From Vulcanimicrobiota bacterium (GTDB lineage Bacteria > Eremiobacterota > Eremiobacteria > Baltobacterales > Baltobacteraceae): a stretch of 7,267 nt of DNA. This document shows positions 1-5,454 of the stretch, in pieces (within the stretch, counting starts at the first letter, position 1; every line of letters begins with the position of its first letter). The stretch is taken from assembly GCA_028287545.1 (NCBI GenBank), contig JAQBPL010000387.1:1-7267 (forward strand), written 5' to 3'. The position numbers and the translations under genes are program-made. A model generated the notes under the pieces. That model saw nothing but the letters and a program-made list of their open reading frames with translations, did no database searches and was not told where the DNA came from.

Positions 1-2
1 TG

Positions 3-1961
3 AAGGTGCCGACGACGCACGACCATCCGGATGGCGTCGCGGCGGGGATCGTCGCGGGTTTGGCGCGGATCTTGGACGACCATGCGATCGACCCGTCTGC
101 GATCGCGTTCATCGCGCACTCGACGACCCAGGCGACGAACGCGCTGCTCGAAGGGGACGTCGCGCGCGTCGGCGTCGTCACGCTCGCTGGACCGATCGGC
201 CGCGCGTTCGCGCGCTTCGCGCCGTTCGCACTGGCCGAAGGCATCCGCTTCGAGCCGCTGTGGTTCGACGGACGTGACCCGGGCGTGCTCGACGCAATGG
301 CATCCGCCGGTGTCGAGGCGCTGGCGGTGAGCGAGGCGTTCTCGGTCGATCGGCCGCAGCGCGAAGCGGCGCTCGTCGGCGAGGCGCGCGCGCGCGGCCT
401 GGCCGCGACGAGCGGCGCCGAGGTTTCGACGCAGTACGGCCTGCGCGCTCGCACGCGCACGGCCGCGCTGAACGCGGCGATCCTGCCGCGCATGCTACGC
501 ACGTCGCGCGTGACGGCCCGGGCGGTCGCCGACGCGCGCATTCCGGCGCCGCTGATGATCATGCGCAGCGACGGCGGCGTGATGGACGTCGCCGAGGTCG
601 AGCGCCGCCCGATCCTCACCATGCTCTCCGGGCCGGCGGCGGGGATCGCCGGCGCGCTGTTCCACGAAAACGTTACCGACGGGATCTTCATCGAAGTCGG
701 CGGGACGAGCGCGGACGTCTCGGTAATCCGGCGCGGCCAGCCGCAGATGCGCCCGGCGCGCATCGGCGGTCACCGCACGCTGCTGCGCACGCTGGACGTG
801 CGCACGATCGCCGTCGCCGGCGGTTCGCTGGCGCGCATCGCCGGCGGCCGGGTCGTCGAGATCGGACCGCGTTCCGCACACATCGCCGGCTATCGCTACG
901 CCGCGTTCACCGATCCCGAGGTCGTGCGAACGGCGCGCGCCGCTCTCGACGGCGGGATCGTTGCGCTCGTCGCCGCCGACGGTACGCGCATCGCCGTGAC
1001 GCCAACCTGTGCGGCCAACGTCGCGGAGACGGTTCCGTCCGACGCGTTCGCGCGCGGCGACGCGGTCGCGGCGCGGCTCGCCTGCGAGATCGCGGGCGCG
1101 GCAATGGGGATGAGCGCCGACGCACTCGCGGCGGCGATCCTCGATCGCGCGACCGAACGCCTGCGGGCGACGATCGACGAGCTGATCGCCGATTACGCGC
1201 TCGATCGCACGACGGTCGTCCTCGTCGGCGGCGGCGGTGGTGCCGCGGCGCTCGTCCCGTATGCGGCGCAAAAGCTCGGGTTCGCGCATCGCATCGCGCG
1301 CGACGCGCAGGTGATCTCGCCGCTGGGCGTGGCGCTCGCGCTCGTCCGCGAAGTCGTCGAACGAACGATCGTCGACCCGACGCCCGACGACCTCGCGCGC
1401 ATCCGCCGCGAAGCGATCGACGCCGCGGTCGCCTCCGGCGCGGCGCCGGAACGCGTCGAGGTCGTGATCGAAGTCGACACGGCGCGCAATCGCGTCCGCG
1501 CGTCCGCCTCAGGCGCCACCGCGCTCGTCGAAGGGACGCAGTCGGCGGTAGACGTCGGCGACGAGGTGCGGCTGGCCGCCGCCGCGGCGCACCTGCGCAT
1601 CGCGCCCAGCGACGTCCGCGAGGTCGCCGCGACGGATGCGCTCGCGATCCTCGCATCGGCGCGCGAGAGCGCCGTCGTCGATGCGCGCGGCGTCGTGCGG
1701 CTGATCCTTCCGGGCGCGCACGCGCGCACGGTGCGCTGCGCGGACGTCCCCGCGGCGCTGGCGCGGGCGATCGACGACGACACGACCTTCGGCGACGTCG
1801 GCCGCGCGCTTCCCGACGTCTTCGTGCTGCGCGGCTCGCGAATCGGCGAGTTCGCCGGAATGGCGGAAGCCGCCCAGATCGCCGCGCTCGTCCGCGACGA
1901 ACTCGCCGGCGTGGACGACGACGAACCCGTCGTCATCCTCACCGTCCCAAAACGCGCCTAA
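3..1961 (+). CDS. Hydantoinase/oxoprolinase family protein (HyuA-like), 5' partial
   Basis: This is an actin-fold, ATP-dependent hydrolase-type protein of the family that includes N-methylhydantoinase A, 5-oxoprolinase and the acetone carboxylase beta subunit. The reading frame is open through base 3, and residues KVPTTHD at the left edge match an internal segment of the family. The true start therefore lies outside the window, and roughly 30-40 residues with the first phosphate-binding motif (DVGGTFTD type) are missing; the GTG at 6 is not the start. Counting from that GTG, visible family segments are HSTTQATNALLEG (38-50), YGLRARTRTAALNAA (144-158), MIMRSDGGVM (184-193), SGPAAG (208-213), GGTSAD (232-237), AVAGGSLARI (269-278) and VLVGGGGGAAALVP (405-418). 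The usual glycine-rich PGPACYG-type signature is absent. GPRSAHIAG (287-295) occupies that place, suggesting a divergent subfamily. Residues of about 460-651 form an extra C-terminal part. No HyuB partner follows, so the substrate is unknown. Family assignment is firm; function is not. Confidence 0.9.
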   Translation, partial: KVPTTHDHPDGVAAGIVAGLARILDDHAIDPSAIAFIAHSTTQATNALLEGDVARVGVVTLAGPIGRAFARFAPFALAEGIRFEPLWFDGRDPGVLDAMASAGVEALAVSEAFSVDRPQREAALVGEARARGLAATSGAEVSTQYGLRARTRTAALNAAILPRMLRTSRVTARAVADARIPAPLMIMRSDGGVMDVAEVERRPILTMLSGPAAGIAGALFHENVTDGIFIEVGGTSADVSVIRRGQPQMRPARIGGHRTLLRTLDVRTIAVAGGSLARIAGGRVVEIGPRSAHIAGYRYAAFTDPEVVRTARAALDGGIVALVAADGTRIAVTPTCAANVAETVPSDAFARGDAVAARLACEIAGAAMGMSADALAAAILDRATERLRATIDELIADYALDRTTVVLVGGGGGAAALVPYAAQKLGFAHRIARDAQVISPLGVALALVREVVERTIVDPTPDDLARIRREAIDAAVASGAAPERVEVVIEVDTARNRVRASASGATALVEGTQSAVDVGDEVRLAAAAAHLRIAPSDVREVAATDALAILASARESAVVDARGVVRLILPGAHARTVRCADVPAALARAIDDDTTFGDVGRALPDVFVLRGSRIGEFAGMAEAAQIAALVRDELAGVDDDEPVVILTVPKRA

Positions 1962-1971
1962 TCCCCCGAGA

Positions 1972-2070
1972 TGTCATTGCCAGCCCAATTGTCATTGCGA
2001 GCCCAAATGTCATTGCGAGCTTGTCGAGCAACCCTCGTGTCGGCCCGAGCGTAGTCGAGGGCTGACGCCG
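1972..2070 (-). repeat. Dispersed intergenic repeat, copy 1 (inverted relative to copies 2 and 3)
   Basis: It starts about 10 bases after the hyuA-like stop. Three tandem units with an 18-bp period begin at 1972, 1990 and 2008, each starting TGTCATTGC. They are followed by GCTTGTCGAGCAACCCTCG and a GCGTAGTCGAGGGCTGACGCCGC tail split across 2050-2070. Read on the minus strand it aligns with copies 2 and 3. A 25-bp core (2008-2032) is identical in all three. CCCTCG (2032-2037) and CGAGGG (2056-2061) are inverted and could pair. Its place right after a stop codon would suit an RNA 3'-end or a REP-like mobile repeat; the role is inferred. Confidence 0.85.
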
Positions 2071-2137
2071 CTATCGTTATCAGAATTCGACTGGAGCGGT
2101 TCCTACATGTCAAAATCAAGGTCACGGTGATTTCGTA

Positions 2138-2569
2138 GTGCACGGAGCCGATCTGAGTTTGTCAGGAGACGGCGCGTTGTTCGAGCTGCGCGTCGAACAC
2201 GATCTCGTTCCCCCGCCGGAAGGGGAAATGCAATGGGTTCCCTGCCGTTGCTTCTGTGCAGTTGACTCGTTTCAAGGCGAGTTCCCACTCTCCATCACGG
2301 AGAAAGAGTTTGCACGGTTCCGGGACGAACTCAACAAGCTTCGTGCGGGAGACGTACAAACGATCGAGCTGGAAAACTTGGAGATGGATTTTCGCCTGAT
2401 CATGACTCTCCGCCACACGGGTTCGGTCTCGATCTCAGGAAAGTTAGCACCTGGTTACGTCAAGAATCGCGCGACGCTCACGTTTGATTTTGACTCGGAT
2501 ATCGCTAATATCGATACGGCGGCGAGGAGCCTGAGCGCTATTTTGAAGAATCTCCAGCGCCGTTCATAG
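2138..2569 (+). CDS. Small WapI-family immunity-like protein
   Basis: This is a soluble 143-residue protein without signal peptide or membrane segment. Its pattern recalls WapI-family immunity proteins, which neutralise contact-dependent toxins in the cytoplasm. Supporting features are an N-terminal strand region ending in FQGEFPLSI (about 45-53), an EFARFRDELNKL helix (57-68), an IELENLEMDFRL strand pair, then GSVSISGKL, TLTFDFDSDI (about 113-122) and a C-terminal helix ending AILKNL. Length and order of elements fit, but this is recognition by eye, not by alignment. The start is uncertain: the frame is open from 2066, GTG 2138 is the best candidate, no clear Shine-Dalgarno precedes it, and TTG 2159 is an alternative. 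Base composition is clearly less GC-rich than its neighbours (32 of 60 G+C in 2281-2340), which suggests acquisition. No toxin gene is adjacent. It lies between repeat copies 1 and 2. Confidence 0.7.
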   Translation: MHGADLSLSGDGALFELRVEHDLVPPPEGEMQWVPCRCFCAVDSFQGEFPLSITEKEFARFRDELNKLRAGDVQTIELENLEMDFRLIMTLRHTGSVSISGKLAPGYVKNRATLTFDFDSDIANIDTAARSLSAILKNLQRRS

Positions 2570-2581
2570 GCCAAGGTGCAA

Positions 2582-2614
2582 GGACGTCGAGCGTAGCGTC
2601 GTCGCCCGACGTCC
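2582..2614. other. Stem-loop after the WapI-like gene
   Basis: GGACGTCG (2582-2589) and CGACGTCC (2607-2614) are perfect inverted arms. After one mismatch (2590/2606), GCG (2591-2593) pairs with CGC (2603-2605), leaving a 9-base loop. It begins 12 bases beyond the stop at 2569. No T-run follows, so it is not a classical intrinsic terminator, but it could protect or end the transcript. Confidence 0.45.
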
Positions 2615-2676
2615 AGTGCGTTCCGCGCCGAGCGATCACGGGCGGTGTGCCGTATGGTCGAACCGATCACCGCGAG

Positions 2677-2774
2677 GCGGCGTCGCCCTTCGACTTCGCT
2701 CAGCGCGACAACGAGGGTTGCTCGACAAGCTCGCAATGACAACGAGCTCGCAATGACAACGAGCTCGCAATGGC
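2677..2774 (+). repeat. Dispersed intergenic repeat, copy 2
   Basis: It has a leader GCGGCGTCGCCC, then TTCGACTTCGCTCAGCGCGA, then the 25-bp core shared by all three copies (2717-2741). Tandem units with a 17-bp period begin at 2729, 2746 and 2763, each starting GCTCGCAATG. The units carry the palindrome CGAGCTCG. It ends 5 bases before the VOC stop codon on the opposite strand and so lies between two convergent genes. It matches copy 3 at about 74 of 81 aligned positions, counted by eye. Confidence 0.87.
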
Positions 2775-2778
2775 ACAC

Positions 2779-3579
2779 TCAGGCCGATCGCTCGGTGCCG
2801 GCGCCGGTCGCCGTTTTGCGCTGGTGGATCATGTACGGGTGACCTTCCGGATCGGTGCCGAACGCCATGAAGCACACCGGCGTCTCCATCGGATCGCTGA
2901 GCGTCGCGCCGCGTTCGCGCATCCGCGCGACGGCGGCGTGGGCGTCAGGGACGGCAAACATGCCGCTGTATCCCGGTTGCCGGCCTTCGGCGAAATCGGG
3001 CCGCCACACGCCGAACGTCGACCCGTCGGCGAGCGTGAACTCCGCGCCGCGGCCCTCGTTGTCGACCTCCGTAGGCGTCATTCCGAGGACGTCGCGGTAG
3101 AAGGCGATCGAGCGCGCCGGATCGCTGACGAAGACGGCGGCGATGTCGAGCCCCACGATCGACGTCGGACCGTGCGCAACATGGTCGTGCGCCTGGCCGT
3201 CGCGAACCGTGCGCTGGTGGATCACGAACCCGTTCTCGTCCGGGTCTGCGCCGAACGCCATGCGGCACACCGGGCCCTCGATCGGGTCGCTCACCGTCCC
3301 GCCCCGCGTCCGGATCGCTGCGATGGCCGCGCCGACGTCGCCGACGGCGAAGAAGGTGACCTTTCCATCCGACTCCGACCCGTCGCCTTGGTTCCACACG
3401 CCGAACGTCGTCCCGTCGGCGAGCGTGAACTCGGCGCCGCGGCCGCCGTCGTCGACTGCGGTGGCCTCGATGCCGAGCACATCACGGTAGAAGCCGACCT
3501 GGGCCGCCGGGTCGCGGACGAGGATCGCGGAGAGGTCGATTCCGGTGATCGAAGCGCTGTCGAGCGTGGTTGGTTGCAT
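2779..3579 (-). CDS. Two-domain VOC (glyoxalase/bleomycin-resistance fold) protein
   Basis: This is a 266-residue cytoplasmic protein made of two vicinal-oxygen-chelate domains, residues about 12-123 and 142-254. They are joined by a His/Asp-containing linker (DGQAHDHVAHGP). Both domains show the same blocks: GIDLSAILVRDP / GLDIAAVFVSDP, FYRDVLG, GRGAEFTLADG, FGVW, VSDPIEGPVCRMAFG / LSDPMETPVCFMAFG and IHQR. Family members include glyoxalases, dioxygenases, epimerases and drug-binding proteins, so the reaction cannot be named. The histidine often found in the first strand of each domain, where it binds metal, appears replaced by Asp (GIDLSA, GLDIAA), so metal use is uncertain. The start is ATG at 3579, with only a weak ribosome site (TAGGG two bases upstream). 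It is transcribed alone, divergently from the FAD operon and convergently with the WapI-like gene. A palindrome lies 19 bases upstream and may control it. Confidence 0.92.
   Translation of the reverse strand: MQPTTLDSASITGIDLSAILVRDPAAQVGFYRDVLGIEATAVDDGGRGAEFTLADGTTFGVWNQGDGSESDGKVTFFAVGDVGAAIAAIRTRGGTVSDPIEGPVCRMAFGADPDENGFVIHQRTVRDGQAHDHVAHGPTSIVGLDIAAVFVSDPARSIAFYRDVLGMTPTEVDNEGRGAEFTLADGSTFGVWRPDFAEGRQPGYSGMFAVPDAHAAVARMRERGATLSDPMETPVCFMAFGTDPEGHPYMIHQRKTATGAGTERSA
3008..3456 (-). repeat. Internal DNA duplication within the VOC gene
   Basis: Bases 3008-3066 and 3398-3456 are direct repeats matching at 54 of 59 positions, 390 bp (130 codons) apart. They encode the GRGAEFTLADG(S/T)TFGVW block of each VOC domain. 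The nucleotide similarity supports origin of the two domains by tandem duplication, or later gene conversion between them. Confidence 0.85.
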
Positions 3580-3597
3580 GGCCCTAGGTTAGTCCAC

Positions 3598-3624
3598 CAT
3601 ATATGACATGCGCTGTCATGTATG
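3598..3624. promoter_or_regulatory. 27-bp near-perfect palindrome, candidate operator upstream of the VOC gene
   Basis: CATATATGACA (3598-3608), a 5-base spacer TGCGC, and TGTCATGTATG (3614-3624) form 11-bp inverted arms with one mismatch. It is AT-rich in a GC-rich setting and begins 19 bases before the VOC start codon, where the minus-strand promoter should lie. The size and symmetry suit a dimeric repressor such as TetR, MarR or PadR type; the regulator is not in the window. A hairpin in the VOC leader RNA is the alternative. Confidence 0.6.
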
Positions 3625-3656
3625 ACCGCGACGCCACGATCGCAAGCGTTCGCGGC

Positions 3657-3736
3657 GCGGCGTCGCGCTTCGGCTTCGCTCAGCGCGACACGAGAGTTGC
3701 TCGACAAGCTCGCAATGACAGGAAGCTCGCAATGAC
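3657..3736 (+). repeat. Dispersed intergenic repeat, copy 3
   Basis: It has the same orientation as copy 2, starting GCGGCGTCGCGCTTCGGCTT, with the shared 25-bp core at 3696-3720. It holds only two tandem units (3708 and 3725, 17-bp period) against three in copies 1 and 2. It sits between the divergent VOC gene and FAD operon, so copies 2 and 3 flank the VOC gene as direct repeats. Confidence 0.85.
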
Positions 3737-3818
3737 GGCGTGACATCGCGCTCGTATTGACGTCGTGGCGCGCGATGACGTGCCTTCGCGAGCAGGCGGA
3801 CGCGGCCCGCCGCCGCTC

Positions 3819-3825
3819 GAAGGGG
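3819..3825 (+). promoter_or_regulatory. Ribosome binding site that sets the FAD gene start
   Basis: GAAGGGG lies five bases before ATG 3831. It supports this start over the in-frame ATG at 3765, which would add 22 residues ahead of the FAD-binding fold. Confidence 0.65.
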
Positions 3826-3830
3826 CCGTC

Positions 3831-5192
3831 ATGCGCGAATGCGACGTCCTCGTCGTGGGCGGAGGGAACGCGGGCTGTGCCGCGGCGATCGCCGCCGCGC
3901 GTGCCGGCGCGCGCGTGCTGCTCGCCGAGCGCTACGGCTTTCTGGGCGGCACGGCGACGGCGTCGATGGTCGGGCCGTGGATGACGTTCCATTCAGGCGA
4001 GGAGCGGATCGTCGGCGGCATCGCGCAGGAGATCGTTGAGCGGCTCGTCGTGCTCGGCGGGTCGCCGGGGCATGTGCACGACGCGTCGGACTACGTTCCG
4101 ACGATCACGCCGTTCGATCCGGAGATCCACAAGGCGCTCCTGTTCGACATGATGCGCGAGAGCGGCGTGACGCTGCTCCTGCACGCCTGGTTTCTCGACG
4201 CGTCCGTCGCCGAGGGGCGGGTCGCCTCAGCGCGCTTCGCGACGGTCGGCGGCATGCGCACGATCGCCGCGCGCCGGACGATCGACGCGACGGCCGACGC
4301 GTACGTCGCGGCGAGCGCGGGCGTACCGACCCAGCAAGGCGACGCGCGCGGACGCGTCCAGCCGGCGAGTTTGATGTTTCGGCTGAGTCACGTCGATCTG
4401 AACCTCCTCTCGCACTACGTGCGGCAACGCCCCGAGCAGATGCGCAGCTCGCTCAAGACGCACGAACGAACGCCCGACGCTCTCACCGCCGTGGCCGGCT
4501 TGTACGAACTGTGGGACGCCGCGCGCGCGCGCGGCGCCGTCACGGTCCCGCGCGAACTCGTGTCGTTCTTCGCGACGCCGTATGCCGACGAGGTGACCGT
4601 CAACATGACGCGCGTCGTCGACGTCGACCCGCTCGATCCGGACGATCTCACCCGCGCCGAAGTCGAAGCGCGCGCACAGGTGATGCAGCTCTTCGCGTTC
4701 TTCCGCAGCGACGTGCCCGGCTTCGCCAACGCGCGCATCGCGGCGACGGCGACGCAGATCGGCGTGCGCGAATCGCGCCGCATCCTCGGCGAGTACACGC
4801 TCACCGCCGACGACGTACTGAACGCGCGCACGTTCGACGACGCGATCGCGCGAAGCGCGTACCCGATCGACATCCACAATCCCTCGGGAAGCGGCACGAC
4901 GACGCATCGTCTGCCGGCCGGCGCGTCATACGAGATTCCGTATCGGTGCCTGGTGCCGGTCGGCGTCGACGACCTGCTCGTCGCGGGCCGCTGCATCTCG
5001 ACGACGCACGAGGCGCTCGCGTCGACCCGGCTCACGCCCACGGTGATGACGCTCGGTCAAGCCGCCGGCACCGCCGCCGCGCTTTCAGCGGCGGTCGGGG
5101 TCACCCCCCGCGCACTCGATCCCGACCCGCTTCGCGCGCGGCTCATCCACGACGGCGTGGACTTGCGCCGTCCCGCCGCTGCCAGTGCCTGA
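3831..5192 (+). CDS. FAD-dependent oxidoreductase (FAD_oxidored type)
   Basis: This is a 453-residue cytoplasmic flavoprotein. The N-terminus is a Rossmann FAD-binding fold: DVLVVGGGNAGCAAAIAAAR (5-24) with the GxGxxG-like glycines at 10-15 and the ribose-binding acidic residue in LLAER (E33), then GFLGGTAT (36-43). Further family segments are IDATADAYVAASAGVP (middle), IGVRESRRILGEYTLTADDV (about 300-320), IPYRCLVPVGVDDLLVAGRC, and a C-terminal HEALASTRLTPTVMTLGQAAGTAA that closes the FAD site. This pattern matches the Pfam FAD_oxidored family, whose members often occur in carbohydrate-use clusters but mostly lack a proven substrate. Length is normal for the family. ATG 3831 is chosen for its GAAGGGG site and because the fold begins right after it. 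It is the first gene of the operon; its end overlaps the next gene by 8 bases. It probably oxidises a sugar or amino-sugar derivative, which is inference from context. Confidence 0.9.
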   Translation: MRECDVLVVGGGNAGCAAAIAAARAGARVLLAERYGFLGGTATASMVGPWMTFHSGEERIVGGIAQEIVERLVVLGGSPGHVHDASDYVPTITPFDPEIHKALLFDMMRESGVTLLLHAWFLDASVAEGRVASARFATVGGMRTIAARRTIDATADAYVAASAGVPTQQGDARGRVQPASLMFRLSHVDLNLLSHYVRQRPEQMRSSLKTHERTPDALTAVAGLYELWDAARARGAVTVPRELVSFFATPYADEVTVNMTRVVDVDPLDPDDLTRAEVEARAQVMQLFAFFRSDVPGFANARIAATATQIGVRESRRILGEYTLTADDVLNARTFDDAIARSAYPIDIHNPSGSGTTTHRLPAGASYEIPYRCLVPVGVDDLLVAGRCISTTHEALASTRLTPTVMTLGQAAGTAAALSAAVGVTPRALDPDPLRARLIHDGVDLRRPAAASA

Positions 5193-5454
5193 CGCGCGCG
5201 CCCTTGCCCGAGCGTACGGCGTTCGCGTGGAGATCGCCGACCTCGGCGACTGGGCAAGCGTGACGCTCGTCGCTGAATACGATCCCGACGGGCCGGTCAT
5301 TCGCGTAAGCGAACGCGTCCCGGAGGGTGCGGTGGATCTCGCGATCGCGCACGAGCTCTACCATCATCGCGAAGCAATCGGCGAGGTTCCGCGCCCGCGC
5401 GATCGGGCGGCGCGCGAACGCGCGGCCGACGCGTTTGCCGAGCGTCTCGCGTGA
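5185..5454 (+). CDS. Small ImmA/IrrE-like HEXXH metallopeptidase protein
   Basis: This is an 89-residue protein with a zinc metallopeptidase core. HELYH (56-60) supplies two histidines and the catalytic glutamate, and E78 in ERAADAFAERL sits where ImmA/IrrE proteins carry their third zinc ligand (E..A(N/D).FA). The part before it, with YGVRVEIADL and GPVIRVSERVPEG, also fits a minimal ImmA/IrrE domain: a short helix and strands, then the HEXXH helix. There is no helix-turn-helix, signal peptide or membrane segment. It is shorter than typical members, which usually run past 120 residues, yet the metal site looks complete. GTG 5185 overlaps the FAD gene by 8 bases, and the stop overlaps the next start as GTGA, so it is translated as part of the operon. 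Known relatives cleave repressors; a target here is unknown. It could also be an assembly or processing factor. Confidence 0.8.
   Translation: MPDARALARAYGVRVEIADLGDWASVTLVAEYDPDGPVIRVSERVPEGAVDLAIAHELYHHREAIGEVPRPRDRAARERAADAFAERLA

Noticed and set aside
6..8. GTG at 6 as the true start of the HyuA-like gene
   Set aside because: The frame is open to the window edge, and the residues around it match an internal family segment; the first phosphate-binding motif is missing, so the gene is cut by the window.
495..1942. Long minus-strand open frames opposite the HyuA-like gene (such as 495-1289, 907-1656, 1193-1942)
   Set aside because: Products are Arg/Ala/Ser-rich low-complexity sequence typical of antisense frames in GC-rich DNA, and they oppose a clear family gene.
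1972..2025. CRISPR-like array in the tandem units
   Set aside because: Units are 17-18 bp, adjacent, only two or three per site and without unique spacers of CRISPR length.
1958..2143. 61-residue minus-strand frame
   Set aside because: Its sequence is the translated tandem repeat (RNDIWARND-type), with no family resemblance.
2770..3606. 278-residue plus-strand frame opposite the VOC gene
   Set aside because: It is repetitive His/Arg/Ala-rich sequence and the exact antisense of a gene with recognisable VOC motifs in both halves.
3757..3785. Promoter with TTGACG at 3757-3762 for the FAD operon
   Set aside because: The -35-like hexamer is good, but nothing close to a -10 box lies 16-18 bases downstream.
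3765..3830. ATG at 3765 as the start of the FAD gene
   Set aside because: It adds 22 residues of Arg/Pro/Gly-rich sequence with no family match, while ATG 3831 has a GAAGGGG site and the FAD fold begins right after it.
4227..5041. Minus-strand frames inside the FAD gene
   Set aside because: They are Arg/Asp/Val- or Ser/Thr-rich shadow translations of a gene with strong flavoprotein motifs.
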